Shown here: piece by piece, positions 50,997 to 64,000 of the stretch
How the letters are laid out: every line of letters begins with the position of its first letter
How positions within the stretch are numbered: position 1 is the stretch's first letter
Origin: Delphinus delphis
Taxonomy: Eukaryota > Chordata > Mammalia > Artiodactyla > Delphinidae
Assembly (NCBI RefSeq): GCF_949987515.2
Contig: NC_082689.1
Location: 8,609,501 to 8,673,500 of the forward strand
Reading direction: 5' to 3'
DNA: 64,000 nt
The notes under the pieces: model-generated
Told to the model about the DNA's origin: nothing
Databases searched by the model: none
Seen by the model: the letters and a program-made list of their open reading frames with translations, nothing else
Translations under genes and position numbers: made by a program

Positions 50997-51239
50997 TTTA
51001 ATGCAAATTACATTTTTATACAGTGTGTACACATCAACACCAATTTATGATTGCACTGTACACTTGTCTTTTAAATCAGATAAGAGGAAAAAAGACCAGG
51101 GAGTGGGTGGTGAGCTGGCCACCCTGGGGACAGGGTGAGAGCAGACTCGGGCCACAGGGTGGGGTCCCTCTGGTCTAGAGTTCTGTGACCACATTTTCTG
51201 AACTCCAACTCATCTGATAAAGAATTTTTCTGGATCCCT

Positions 51240-53062
51240 TCATAATCTTAAGAATTACTGAAGACCACAAATAACAAATATTGGCAAGGATGTGGAGAAA
51301 AGGGAACCCTTGTGCACTGTTGGTGGGAATGTAAACTGGTTCAGCCACTATGGACAACAGTATGGAGGTTCCTGAAAAAACTAAAACTAGAACTACCAGA
51401 TGATCTAGCAATTCTACTCCTGGGTATGTATCTGAAGAAAATGAACATTAATTTGAAAAGATATATGCACTGCAATATTCACAGCAACATTGTTTACAAT
51501 AGCCAAGATATGGAAGCAATGTAAGAGTCCATAAACAGGTGAATGAATAAAAAAGAATAAATGGAATACTACTCAGCCATAAAAAAGAATGAAATTGTGC
51601 CATTTGCAACAACACGGATGGAATTGGAGGGTATTATGCTCAGTGAAATAAGTCAACGAACTAGCAGAAAGAGAAACTAAGAAAACAATCCCGTTTACAA
51701 TTGCAACAAAAAGAATAAAATATCTAGGAGTAAGTTTAATCAAGGAGGAGAAAAACCTATATACTGATAACTGAATAAGACATTGTTGAACAAAACTGAA
51801 AATACAAAGAAATGGAAAGACATTTCATGCTCATAAATTAGAAAAATTAACAATATTAAAATGTCCATATACCTAAAGCAATCTATAGGTTCAATGTAAT
51901 CCCTATCACAATCTCAATGACATTTGTTTTTACGGAAATAGAACCAAAAAAATCCTAAATTTTAAAATGTAAATACAGAAGACCTGGAATAGCCAAAGAA
52001 ATCCTGAGAAAAAAGAACCAAGCTGGAGGTGTCACACTCCCTGATTTCAAATTATACTACAAAGCTGTAGTAATCAAAGCAGCATGGTATCGGCAGAAAA
52101 ATAGACACAACAGACACACAGATCAATGGAACAGAACTGAACATTCAGAAATAAACCCACATATACAGACAACTAATTTACGACAAAGGAGCCAAGAGCA
52201 TACAGTAGAGAAAGTAAAGTCTCTTCAATAAACCGTGTTGTGAAAACTGGACAGCCAAATGCGAAAGAATGAAACCAGACCACTTTCTTACAGCATACAC
52301 AAAAATTAACTCAAAATGTATTAAAGACTTGAATGTAAGACCTGAAACCGTAAGACTCCTAGAAGAAAACACAGGCAGTATGCTTTCTGACATTGCTTTT
52401 AGCAGTATCTGTCTGGATATGTTTCCTCAGACAAGGGAAACAAAAGTGAAAATGAACAAATGGGACTACTTCAAACCAAAAGTTTCTCCACAGCAAAGGA
52501 AACCATCAATGAAAAGAAAACCTACCAAATGGGAGAAGATATTTGCAAATCATATATCCATCATACAAGAGGTTCATATCCAAAATATATAAAGAAATTT
52601 ACAACTGACCAATAAAAAAACAAATGACTAAATTTAAAAAACGCAAAGGAGTTGAATAGATATTTTTCCAAAGAAGATACAGGTGGCCAACAGGCACATG
52701 AAAAGATGTTCAACATTGCTAATTATTAAGTAAATGCAAATCAATCAAAACCACAAGATATTACCTCATACCCATTAGAACAGCTATTATCAAAAAGGCA
52801 AAAAATAACAAGGGTTGGAGAGGATGTGGAGAAAAGGAAACCCTGGTACACTGTTGGTCGAAATGTAAATGGATGTAGCCATTGTGGAAAACAGTATGCA
52901 GATTCCTCAAAGAATAATCCAGCTATTCCACTTCTGGGAATATGAAAACACTAATTTGAAAAGATATATGTACCCCTCTGTTCATAGCAGCATTATTTAT
53001 AACAGCCAAGATATGGACACAACCTAAGTGCCCATTGATAGAAGAATGGATAAAAAAGATGT

Positions 53063-53112
<50 letters not shown>

Positions 53113-53505
53113 GGAATACTTACTACTCAGCCATAAAAAAAGGATGAAACCTTGCCATCTGCAATAACATGGATACACCTTGAGGGTATTATGCTAAGTG
53201 AAATAAGTTAGATGGAGAAAGACAAATACCACGATTTCACTCATATATGGACTAAAACAAAAATATTAATGAACAAGCAAAACAAAACAAAGCAAAAAAA
53301 AAAAAAAACCATAGAGAAAACAGTAACTTCTTGGGGGGTGCGGGAGGGTGAAATGGAGAAAGGGGGGTCAACTGTATGGTGATGGATGGAAACTAGAGTT
53401 TTGGTGGTGAGCATACTGCTGTGTATACAGAAGGTGAATTATAATGTGGTATACACAAAACTTACATTTGTTATAAACCAATGTTACCTCAGTTAAAAAA
53501 AAGAA
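51240..53505 (+). mobile_element. Two sense L1 3' copies in tandem
   Basis: A fragment of the ORF2 end (about 51240-51660) is followed by a second copy that starts further upstream in ORF2 and runs to the 3' end at about 53505. Both contain the gatgtggagaaaagg block (51289 and 52825). All frames are broken. Confidence 0.85.
53064..53110. repeat. (AC)n microsatellite within L1
   Basis: About 23 AC units at the same L1 position as the one at 49145. Confidence 0.97.
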
Positions 53506-54300
53506 GAAAAGAATCCTTCTTTGTCTTTCAACAGTGTGATTATGATGTGTCTAGGTGTGGATCTCTTTATCTTACTTGGATTCACTGAGCATCCTGGATA
53601 TGTAGATCAATGTTATTCATAAAATTATGGAAGTTTTCAGTCATTATTTCTTCAAATATTCTTCTATAATTTTCTCTCTCTTTTTGGGACTCCCATTAGC
53701 CCATTTCTGTGTATGCTGGTATGCTTGGCTTTTAACAGGTCTGTTCATTTTTTCTTCACCCTTTTTTTGTTGTTCCTCAAATGACCTATTTTCAAGTTTG
53801 CTCAAGTCTTCCTGAATCAGCTGTTGAGCTCCTCTAGCAAATTTTTCATTTCAGTTATTGTATTTTTCAAATCCAGAATGTCTATTTGATTATTTTTTAC
53901 AATTTCTATCTCTTTACTGATATTCATGATTTGTTTAGATAACATTCTTATACTTTCCTTTAGTTCTATAGACATAGTTCCTTTAGTTCTTTGAACATAT
54001 TTTAGTTGATTTAGTCTGCCTATTATGTACAACACCTAGGCTTCCTCAGAGAGAGTTTTATTTATTGCTTTTTTCCTGTGTATGAGTCATGTTTTATTGC
54101 TTTGTATATCTTATAATTTTCTGTTGAAAACTGGACACTTAAATAATACAATGTGGCAACTCTGGAAATCAGATTCTCACCTCTCCCCAGGGTTTGCTGT
54201 TGTTGTCTGTTTTGTGACTTTTCTATAAAGTGTTTTCTGTTGTGTGTGATCACTGAAGTCTTCTCTCAGTTACCTGATTGGACAGCTAATGACTAGCCAG
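53506..54300 (-). mobile_element. Old L1 or HAL1, antisense (5' part)
   Basis: The stretch (ttcttcaaatattcttctat, tgggactcccattagcccat, aatttttcatttcagttatt) resembles the antisense of the ORF1 region of old L1 elements. Confidence 0.7.
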
Positions 54301-54914
54301 GGATTTCCTTAAACACGTGGAACAATAAGTCTCCGAGTCTTTGCTGAGGGGCTATGTGTGTGATTGGGGCACACCTTCAATAGTCAGCCAGGCACAGACA
54401 GAAGAAATCTTTTCGCTTGTAAATGAACAACTGTTACAGCTTCCTCGGATTTATTTTGAGCAAAGGCTTAACAATCATTTAAGTTCCAGCTGAGGAAAAC
54501 CAGTCTCCTCATATGGCCTCATGACACTGAGCATATACTTTGCTCTCTTTAGTTCTTCATAATTGTCAAAATCACTAGGTGTTTTGTGTGCTTAAAGTAC
54601 TCACTAGTTGTGTACTAATATACCTGTTCCAGCATGAGCAGTTTTGAAAGGATGCTGTTAGAATATATTCTCCAGAAACATGTCACTTTAGCGAGCTGGG
54701 TTGCAGATTAGATAGCGACTACATTTAATGTGTCCATTAGTGGTTCTATTAATTCATTCATTCGACACTACAGACCAGCAGTATTAGGTCCTAGTAATGC
54801 AGAATTAATAGGAGATGGGAGAAAACCTGCAAGCTATTCCGTCTTTCCCGGCCTGACTGCCTGCTGCCCACAGATGGCTGATGATTTGTCACCACCACCA
54901 AGTAATATTCACTG

Positions 54915-55140
54915 ACTGAGGATTTACCATGTTCCACATGTTGTTTTAAGTGTTTCACATATAACAACCTATTTAATCTTTACAATATTCCTAGGCGGTA
55001 GGTAGTATCACCATCCCAATTATTAGATGAGGAAACTGAAAGACGAAGCAATCAAATGACTTGTCTCAGTTACACAGCTAAGAAACAGCAGATCTGCAAT
55101 ATAAACTCAGTTCCGCCCAATTCTAGCTCTTCCACTAAAT
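54915..55140 (+). mobile_element. MIR SINE
   Basis: It contains aacctatttaatctttacaa, gatgaggaaactgaaagacg and the cagttacacagctaagaaac block. Confidence 0.85.
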
Positions 55141-55504
55141 ATCTTCCATCCTCTGCGCTTGTCTCCTCTAGCTGATAATCTAATCAGGTAAGAGCTTGAC
55201 TCACAATTGTGGTTAAGAGTTGTCACCACCATCAGGGACCACCTTCAAGCTGATGAGAATGGGTTTACTTTTCTATAAGGATCTAGAAATCTTGTCTATG
55301 ACATTTGAGACAGGTCCAGGATTTGAATGTATTAAATATGTCTACTAATGGTTCTCTAGTTTTCGAGATACAAGAACGTAGAAAATAAAGACATTATCAT
55401 GGCTCAAATTTCTGATCAGCATTCGTTTCTAAAATGAAACATTCTGCCCTAGAATAAATTAAATGGCGTGAAGATCCTTTTCTAATTGTAAAATAGAACA
55501 CTCT

Positions 55505-55705
55505 AAGTGCTTATGTATTAAATGTATTACCTTGTTCAATCACATTCCTATGAGTTAAGGATGATAATTCTTATTTTATAGTAGTGAAAACTGAGGAAGA
55601 GAGGATTAGTACTTGGCTTAAGGTCTCATAGGCTGAGAGTGGTAGAATCAGGATTCAAACTCAGGATGTCTGGCTCCAGAGTCTGTAGTCCAAATCACTA
55701 TGCTG
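55505..55705 (+). mobile_element. MIR SINE
   Basis: It shows gaaaactgaggaagagagga, gattcaaactcaggatgtct and ggctccagagtctgtagtcc. Confidence 0.8.
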
Positions 55706-55911
55706 TATTAGAAACTTCCATGATGTAAGCCTTTGGTAGATGAAGGATGTTTGCAGGGTCACACAAAGAAAAGTCTCCCCAAATCTATATGGAATGCAAG
55801 GGAATGTCCTCTTTTGCTAAGAGATTTATTAGTACTACAGAGCTTTTCCCAATACTTTGGAGATTTATCCTTCTCTATAAAGATTCCATTGCCCTACAGA
55901 TTAACATCCTA

Positions 55912-56091
<180 letters not shown>

Positions 56092-56630
56092 CTACGGGGG
56101 AAAAAATAGCCCCATAAAGGTTCACTTCTGTTCTACATCACTGAATAATGTTTAATAAATTTACTGAGCAACTGTTGGGTGCAAAAGGTAGTTAGGATTA
56201 GACATAACGGAAGTAGAAGTAAAGTGATACCAGACTCAGACAAGAGAGATGGTAACTCTGCTTGGGGGTGAGAATGATACTTAACTTAGTTGTAAAGAGT
56301 GAGAAGGTTTTTCTATCATCAGAGATATTCAAAAATAAATGATGTTCCCTTTGCCTGAAAGGGCTTTTCTCTCTACCACCATCATCTCACTGTCTAATGA
56401 AAATCCTACTCTGCTCTTCAAAACTCATTTTAGTTGCCATTTCCTCCAAGAACTCATTTTTGATTTGTACCCTTCTATTCTTCCCATGAATGGGTATAAT
56501 TTCTAAAGTCTCTTCCAATTAAAATTTTGAGTCTCCATGCTTGGAACAGGATAATTATTTAAAGGAAGCCAAGAGCAAGGTATAACAATGTTCAACTAAG
56601 GAAGAATCTGGACCATGACAGAGAAAGCTA

Positions 56631-56750
<120 letters not shown>

Positions 56751-58182
56751 CTAGAGGAGTGAACAGGGTAAATCATTTTAATCCCTTACTTACACGCAAA
56801 TGTACAAGCCCAATGAGAATTCAGTTCTACAGTACTATTCTGTTTCCTGGTAGTAAGTATCATAAAGAACAAAATAATCTGGGAATATAAAGATAACTTA
56901 CTGTTACAGTCATCAGGTAAATCTTTAGTTCCTAGAGGCCTGTGTCCAATATAACTCTAATTTTTTCTGATCTGTAGTATACCTTGGATGTGAGTTTGCT
57001 ATGATAAGTTTCTAAGATAGAGATTTGGGTGCCACATCCTTTTTTACTTCATAGGGAAAGCACTGGAAAACAAAAATTTTCTCCAAACCTGGTCGTAAAG
57101 ATCTCTCACTGGACTAGATGCCCTACAATGGTAATCCACAGTGGGTGAGTCGTTAACCTAGAATTATCCTCCTTGATGGGTCTCATTGAAATCAAAGGTG
57201 AAACAGGTACTTCGAAAGGCTGGGCAGTAATGGTGTAAAGCTGCCTTTGTTTTAGACTCAAAAGGGAGAGGGCCCTGAAACACAGCTGATGAAGCAGATA
57301 CTGTTGTCAAAGGATACCATCACCTACCACCCGCAAATTTGGTCAGTTATATAATTATCCCTACTTAACTATAACATTTACAGCAAATAGTCAACTGGCT
57401 AATATGGAACATTTTCTTGAGGGAAAAAATCATTTTCCTAAACCTCAAGTGTCATAAAGGGTAATTTTACTGAGAAAACTACAGGGGCAAGCACAGCTCT
57501 CAATTTCACCATACTTTAACTTAACACGTATCAGTGAGTGTCTTCATGCTTGTGGGGAGGAGTATAAATTGGTTATATCCATTTTGAAAAGAAATTTAGT
57601 TGACACTTATAAAAATAAATAATGTGCATTACTTTTGATCAAGCAATTCCATATCTAAGATCCTAACCTATAGATATACTTGTACAAGTGCACAAATATA
57701 CACGTATAAAAACTCTATTCCAGTCCCATTTGTAACAGTGACAAATCAGAAATAACCTTAAATGTCTATCAGATAAAGAACTGGTAAGACAATGATATAT
57801 ACATAAAGGGATTGCTCTGCAGCTTTGGAAAAAGAGATCAATACACATTGAAAGTTTTTTTAAAAAACTGTTAAAGTGAAAACAATAAGATGCAGAACAG
57901 CACACAGAATAATTCGATTTGTGGTATAAAAAGTATAGCTATGTGCAGAAAAAACATTTGGAGGGATTCACAAATTGTGATTCCTGCAACATGGGACTTG
58001 GATGACCAGGAGAGAAAAGGGCTTTCACTTTCTATTCCTGTGTAACGTTCGATTTTACTATGAGAAGTATTACTTTAAAAATACCTACTTTAAAACATAA
58101 CAATATTTAAAACAAACCCAAGTAAAACACTAAGCAGCTCCTATATAGGTACAAATGGTGCCCAAAGTAGCAAAAAACCTAC
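56751..58182 (-). other. PSMD1: PSMD1 intron (1432 bp)
   Basis: It holds an old plus-oriented L1 3' fragment at about 57590-57960 and otherwise unassigned sequence. The neighbouring 572-bp intron (56092-56663) and the 1726-bp intron (58276-60001) show no recognisable features. Confidence 0.85.
57590..57960 (+). mobile_element. Old L1 3' fragment
   Basis: The pattern agcaattccatatctaagat, aaataaccttaaatgtctat, ataagatgcagaacagcaca is that of old mammalian L1 3' ends. Confidence 0.7.
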
Positions 58183-58275
58183 CTTTTCCTTTTCTTTTTC
58201 TTTTGGTACTTCCAGAGGGGCAGGATATGCAAATGTTGATGGTTTACAGTTTGATTTATATTGAACTTTCGGCAT
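58183..58275 (-). CDS. PSMD1: PSMD1 coding exon, residues about 797-827
   Basis: The exon encodes 31 codons, [20 protein letters not shown] then [11 protein letters not shown]. The first part is a conserved strand-rich stretch after the toroid, and the last residues open the Lys/Glu linker. The acceptor is ttatttcttcag and the donor after GAAAAG is gtaggt. Both junctions are phase 0 and the exon is 93 bp. The first codon being ATG is coincidental; it is an internal methionine, since the upstream exon reads in frame into it (LNKDLK/MPKVQY). Confidence 0.97.
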
Positions 58276-59992
58276 CTGAAGAAATAAGAGAATTCCCCCC
58301 CTCTATTAAAATAATCAAAATCAAGATTTAAGTATTCTATGCTCTTAACAAGCATACAGATGCCAAGGGGTGCCAGAAGTTTCAATCCTGGCTAAATTAC
58401 ACAGTTATTCAATTATGTTACCACTCCTCCCTTAAAGGCATCTCTCTTCTTTCACTGAATTAGTTTTGAGGTGCTTTACAGAACTACTGTGGTTCCCTAT
58501 ACTTTCTTCAAGCTCTGTGCCTTTAAACAGGCATCCCTTTCATTTTTACTGACCACACATCCTGCTTCAGAGCATTAAGTCCCACTCACAGTGTGAGCGT
58601 CAGATCAACTGTTACCTTCTTTGTAAAGTGTCATCTGATTATCTAACCTGCATTCCTAACTTCCATGTCCCTTCCTTGTACCACAGTAACAACCTATACA
58701 CGTCCATATACAGTTTCTACACCATATAATCACAACTTACAAGAGTCTAGCATGAGCCTAATGGAAAAGTCGGCTTTGCATTACTTATTGACCAGGTTTA
58801 AAGTTCTCTAGTCTGAATTTTTCTCTATTTACCCAAGAGAATGGTAATGAGCATCACATTTACTAGGACAAGCAATCTTGTCTTTTCCATCCCACTTTCA
58901 CTGTAAGGAATGGAAACAGAGATCATAAAATTGTGTGCCAGAGGAAGAAGTCCCTAAAGATTATACAGTATGTTTAACCACAATGTTAAATGTTAGGGAT
59001 TGGGAAAACAAAAGATTCTTGCTCTGAGAGATAAAACTGCTCAATATTTACAAATGTGAGTAGTTTAATACTGAAACACTTAGAGGATAATTAATTGGCT
59101 ATACAGTTATACTGAAAAAAATCAATTCAATGAAATACTCAATCTTTACCAGCCATTTTTTGGCCTAAAATTTTTCCACTCTGAAAACTTAACAGAATGT
59201 TTTAACAATGGCGATGACCAAATGTAAGAGTTATTTAAAGATCAAAAAGCCTCTGAGAGGATGCAAGACCAAGAAAGTGATTCATCAGGCCATAGGACTG
59301 AGAAAAAAGACATAAGCAAAAATCTCATTTAAAAAAAAAAAAAAGGATAGTGTGATGACAGGGAATGTATCACCTTAAGTCTTTGACTTAAGTGACTAGT
59401 TTTCTGTCAGTGTCCCTGGCTCCTCACTGCTGGTCTTGCTTTCTGCCACTACCAAACGGACATCCTCCTATCTTGTTTTCCCTTTAGCAACAATCCTCTC
59501 TTCCATCAAATGCTCTAGCATCACATAACACTGAAACATATCCCTGTCTCAAACCTTCCTTCCTTAATAAGATTTAGTTTAGGTCTTCCTTGCCCAGATT
59601 ATTGCAATAGCATTGTAACAAATTTCCACTGATATCAGAATGTTTCTAAAATGCAAATCTCATTTATCTGCATGAAATCCTACAACAGCTCTCACAGACC
59701 TTCAATATTAAATAAAATTCATCAGTGATTATAAATCCTTTGCATATTTTTATATTTTGCCCCCCTCTTACCAATCCCTCTCAATTGATTTACCCAAGGT
59801 TACGCAGTTAGTAAAAAGACTTCATTTTCAAAACTTCCACCAACACACTCCTCTCAATAAGGTGATGATTCAGTCTGAAGGGAAAATACTTTATTAATAA
59901 GATGCCAACTAATCTTTAAGATTTTATGAAAATCCTCGTGAGTGGGTGGCAAATAGGATATGGTGAAGATACAATATAAAACTGAGGTCTCA

Positions 59993-60190
<198 letters not shown>

Positions 60191-60564
60191 TCATAAACAT
60201 GAATCTAGTTGAGCAATAATAAAGATTTCTAAGTACTACACTAGGGAAAAATTTGGTGATTATTTTGAGAGTATAGTTCTAAAATCTAATATGAAGTCAC
60301 TGGAATTAGTTAGCCAATGAGCTATCTAGGGTGTCCAAAATTGGAAATACTGGACTAAGGGTAATTTAGAACTTCTTTCTATATAGATAGGCATTTTTCA
60401 AAAACTAAGCCTGAAGGATATCAGAACGTGTATGCTTAATTAAATATTAATCTATATTGTACATTGGCTTTTAATGTGCAAACAAAAAGTAAAATTTTAG
60501 TACATATCATATTTGTAAACAGTGGCAAAGAGACAAGAGGTAAATACTGTTTGCTTATTTTTAT

Positions 60565-60690
60565 TCTTTCTGCTTTAGTCATGTCTGAATGTAGGCAGCT
60601 CCAAGATTAACTAGCCTTGTGATCTTGGACAAATCACTTTACCTCTAAAAGTTTTTTTTCCCATTGGCAAAATGAGAGTTTGAACTTGAG
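60565..60690 (+). mobile_element. MIR SINE fragment
   Basis: Its core agccttgtgatcttggacaa with atcactttacctctaa is typical of MIR. Confidence 0.75.
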
Positions 60691-61103
60691 CATTTGAACT
60701 AGAGCACTACCACTAACAAAAGAAAAATTTTAATATCCAATCCTTGATTCAACTGAAAAAATTTTTTGAGGAAGCACAATATGTAAAACAATGAAATCAG
60801 AGCTAATTCTGTTAAATCAGAAGAGATTTGGGGCTTGAATCTGACCTGTAAATCTACCTCTTTCCACGTCCCCTAGACTTTCCCTTGAGGGAGTGCAGAG
60901 AAACACAGTTTGAAAGCTAGTGAACAAGAACTAAGATCCAAGTATCAGTTAGCTAAGATCTCTACTGGGACCTCATAAGGCTGAGATTCTAGGAGGCTTT
61001 AGGGGTTGCAAACTTGAATGTCTTTAGGAACTGGTCAGGTAAACAAATGAGAAAAGTTGGACTGAAACCAGTGTGAATTGAAGCAAACTGAAAAGTTCAT
61101 GTC

Positions 61104-61309
61104 GGGCTTCCCTGGTGGCGCAGTGGTTGAGAGTCCGCCTGCCGATGCAGGGGACACTGGTTTGTGCCCCGGTCTGGGAAGATCCCACATGCCGTGGAGC
61201 GGCTGGGCCCGTGAGCCATGGCTGCTGAGCCTGCACGTCGGGAGCCTGTGCTCTGCAACGGAAGAGGCCACAACGGTGAGAGGCCCGTGTGTTGCAAAAA
61301 AAAAAAAAA
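61104..61309 (+). mobile_element. CHR-2-like SINE
   Basis: It is complete and flanked by aaaagttcatgtc / aaaagttcgtgtc (61091-61103 and 61310-61322). Confidence 0.95.
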
Positions 61310-61688
61310 AAAAGTTCGTGTCATATTTAAAGAGGACGTGTTACTAGGGGTGTTAGATCCAGGGTCACTATGTAATTTTGTTTTTAAGAGTACACTTGAA
61401 TCTGGATTTCGGACAAAATTTTGCAAATTTTGCTAGGCAGGCAAAAACGTATTTAAGGCAGGTACGGCCCATGGGCTGTTGTGTTGCAGCCTCTGGCCTA
61501 TAGTAACAGTGTTAGTGTTGGACCCCAGAACTTTGAGACACGAATCTTTTAGTTTATATAATATAGCCCATAAAAATAAGGCTTGTTTGTGCCTAGTCAC
61601 CATCCTAATATGAATTCCAATTCTGGATTTCCATTGCTCACATTTCACTTCTCTTCATCTCAGTATCACACAGACACCTTCATGTTTT

Positions 61689-61991
61689 TTATGTATTTAT
61701 TTATGGCTGTGTTGGGTCTTTGTTGCTATGCAAAGGCTTTCTCTAGTTGCGGTGAGTGGGGGCTACTCTTTGTTGTGGTGTGCAGGCTTCTCATTGCGGT
61801 GGCTTCTCGTGTTGCGGAGCACAGGCTCTAGGTGCATGGGCTTCAGCAGTTGTCACACGTGGGCTCAGTAGTTGTGGCTCACGGGTTTAGTTGCTCTGTG
61901 GCATGTGGGATTTCCCCGGACCAGGGCTTGAACCCGTGTCCCCTGCATTGGCGGGCCGATTCTTAACCACTGCGCCACCAGGGAAGTCCTG
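61689..61991 (-). mobile_element. CHR SINE, long form, minus
   Basis: The copy is in reverse, from an A/T tail to the reversed head. It is flanked by the perfect duplication ccttcatgtttt (61677-61688 and 61992-62003). Confidence 0.94.
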
Positions 61992-63199
61992 CCTTCATGT
62001 TTTGCTTGGAGTTAGGAAGTGAGTACTAACTTTACTAAGCCAAAAAGCATTTTTTATAAGAATCAGCGTTCTACTGTTCAACCAAATAACCTAGATTTTC
62101 TTAATACTCCCTCTACAGATATTTCATTTAAGATTTTACCTAGAAATAAATCAGGTATACTTTAATTGTGTTTTTCCAACAGGAATGAGTTATACTTTTA
62201 CTGTCTACTTATATTCTTCCCTATTCTAAACCCTACATTCACAGAATGCTTACAATATATTAAAAATTTTGAAATACTGAAAAAGATTCCAAGGAGCCTC
62301 CAATCTAGTGAAGACAGATAATTAGATAATTAAAATAAGGCACAAAAGTATTATGTTAGGTATAACTGGGTACTAGGCCCACCTACATGGTGGAGGCTGA
62401 ATACAGTAGAAGAGGGGGGAAAGGCTTCCTAGAGAATGTGATATTTGATCTAAGTTTTGAAGCTGAATTTTCTTTTATTTCAATGAAACCTATCTTCTTC
62501 AGACTTAGAAACTAAACTAGCCTTTAGTTCTAATAGTTTGAGATTTAATATGAAACAAGGGCAAGTTTATTCTGTTGATAGTGTTTGCACAGTTTTACAA
62601 ACTTCACCATAAACTTTCTTAATCTTCAGCTTTTCTCCTTGAAGAAACCAAATCATTGAGTGAGTTCTCATAAACTTTACTCACTCCTTTGAAGTTGCCC
62701 TCTCCAGATTTCCTCTACTACCATTCACTTCTGAGAGAGAAATTACAGGACTAAAATTTTTTCTAATGCAGTTGCAGAAATGTTTTCCAGGAAGAAAGGA
62801 TATTAGCAAAGTGAAAAAGGGTAAGAAAATAATCTTATGCTCCTAATAGCAAATATGGCAGTACACGACTTTCATGTACTTAATGACACTAAAAAGAGAA
62901 ATGGAAAGAAGCATCAAAACTTGATTGGTTCACCACAGATCAAACAGACACTCCCCAAAAAAAGATGGAAGGAGCGAAGGGCTCAAAGAGGAAGGAGGGG
63001 AAACCAGAGAGAGGACTTCTAGTAAAGATGGCAGAATAAAGCTAAAACAAAGAATTATTCTCTCCCCAATTTCGTAACAAATGACTCTAATTTAGTAGTA
63101 CTAAAGAATGAGTAAAGGGTTGAAGCCTAAAACCACAAACTTCAAAAACTAGCAGCTAAAAGAAAACATAAAAGATTATGGAGTAGTAAAATGCTACTT

Positions 63200-63500
63200 C
63201 TAAATCCTATTTAAAAACCAGTTACCAAAAGTAGCCAATCTGAAAAGGTTACATACTGTATGATTCCAACTATATAACATTCTGGAAAAGGAAAAACTAA
63301 AGCTATAGAGACAGCAGAAAGATCAGTGGTTGCCCGGGGACTGGGGGTGCGGGGGTGGGGAGGGAGGGAGGGATGCAAATGTAGAGCACAGAGGATTTTT
63401 AAGGCAGTGAAAGTATTCTGTATGATACTGTAAAGGTGGATACATATCATTACGCATCTATCAAAACCCATAGAGAGTGAACCCGAATGTAAACTAGAGA
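63200..63500 (+). mobile_element. Old L1 3' fragment
   Basis: The pattern gttacatactgtatgattcc, aacattctggaaaaggaaaa, gatcagtggttgcccgggga is that of an L1M 3' end. A G-rich stretch follows. Confidence 0.75.
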
Positions 63501-64000
63501 CTGACAAAATCCAGTCAGTTAAGGGTTAAGTCTTAGTATAGATACCTTGGAAAAAGAAACAGCAATAAAAGAAATGGTGGTGAGTACTGAATCCCTTTAA
63601 ATAAGAAACTAAGACTAAACTGTGAGAATTATGATTTCACAAGAGTATGTAAATGTTACGAGCTATGACAATGTAAACATAAAAATTTTGGAAGGTGGCA
63701 AAGAATGAGAAAGGAGAAACTATGGCATGTCAATGTCTGTATCATTTATACATGGGAGAGAGTACCATCAAGAACTGAAATGGTTTACTTCATCTAAAGT
63801 ATCTATAGAATACTGTCCTTATTTATATACAGCTGCAACGAACTATCTTTAAATTAAAAAGAGAGAAAAATATAAATTGTACGTTAAACACTAAAAATTT
63901 AAGCAGAAAACTCTCAACTTCTTGGAAAATTAAAACAGAACAAACTTTACTAGACAAATGGATTAAAAGAGAAGGGTATTTGCCTCAAAAATTTAGAAAA

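Noticed and set aside
48353..53505. L1 ORF2-like peptides as candidate active reverse transcriptase
   Set aside because: The copies are 5'-truncated and broken by stops and frameshifts; they are fossils.

Overview
This window is mammalian nuclear DNA, almost certainly from a cetacean (whale or dolphin). It is full of tRNA-derived CHR-type SINEs, recognisable by heads such as CTTCCCTGGTGGCGCAGTGG. At least seven copies are of the short, young CHR-2-like form, which is known from cetaceans and hippos. L1, MIR, L2, MLT1-like LTRs and hAT-type DNA elements make up most of the rest. There are no bacterial, plasmid or CRISPR features.

Two protein-coding genes lie head to tail on the minus strand, so read the window right to left. 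The last five coding exons of PSMD1 (Rpn2, the largest subunit of the proteasome 19S base) lie at 60171-60002, 58275-58183, 56750-56664, 56091-55945 and 44533-44387. They end in the EPFEYIDD C-terminus, followed by an ATTAAA poly(A) signal at 44254-44249. An intergenic stretch of about 16.5 kb follows, with a second GC-rich island at about 31.1-32.4 kb. ARMC9 (a LisH and armadillo protein of the ciliary base) then starts at a CpG-rich promoter at about 27.4-27.75 kb. It has a non-coding exon 1 ending at 27446 and coding exons at 19395-19345, 17774-17649, 14368-14198 and 12569-12414, which together give residues 1-168. The rest of ARMC9 lies beyond base 1, and the N-terminal part of PSMD1 lies beyond base 64000. 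The PSMD1-ARMC9 order and orientation match the human 2q37 arrangement. HTR2B, which sits inside a PSMD1 intron in human, is not in this window.

Most of the remaining sequence is intron and repeat. Structures worth a second look are: a possible alternative last exon 2 kb downstream of PSMD1 (42394-42260, strong acceptor, open frame, AATAAA); a roughly 140-bp inverted repeat with a 654-bp spacer (39051-39985); a three-level nest of transposons with target duplications at each level (24256-25125); a retroposed U6 snRNA copy with an internal A-tract expansion (13150-13039); and a young SINE inserted about 25 bp upstream of a CCAAT box in the ARMC9 promoter. I saw no convincing new multi-gene system. 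The two genes are unrelated in function and there is no operon-like logic.
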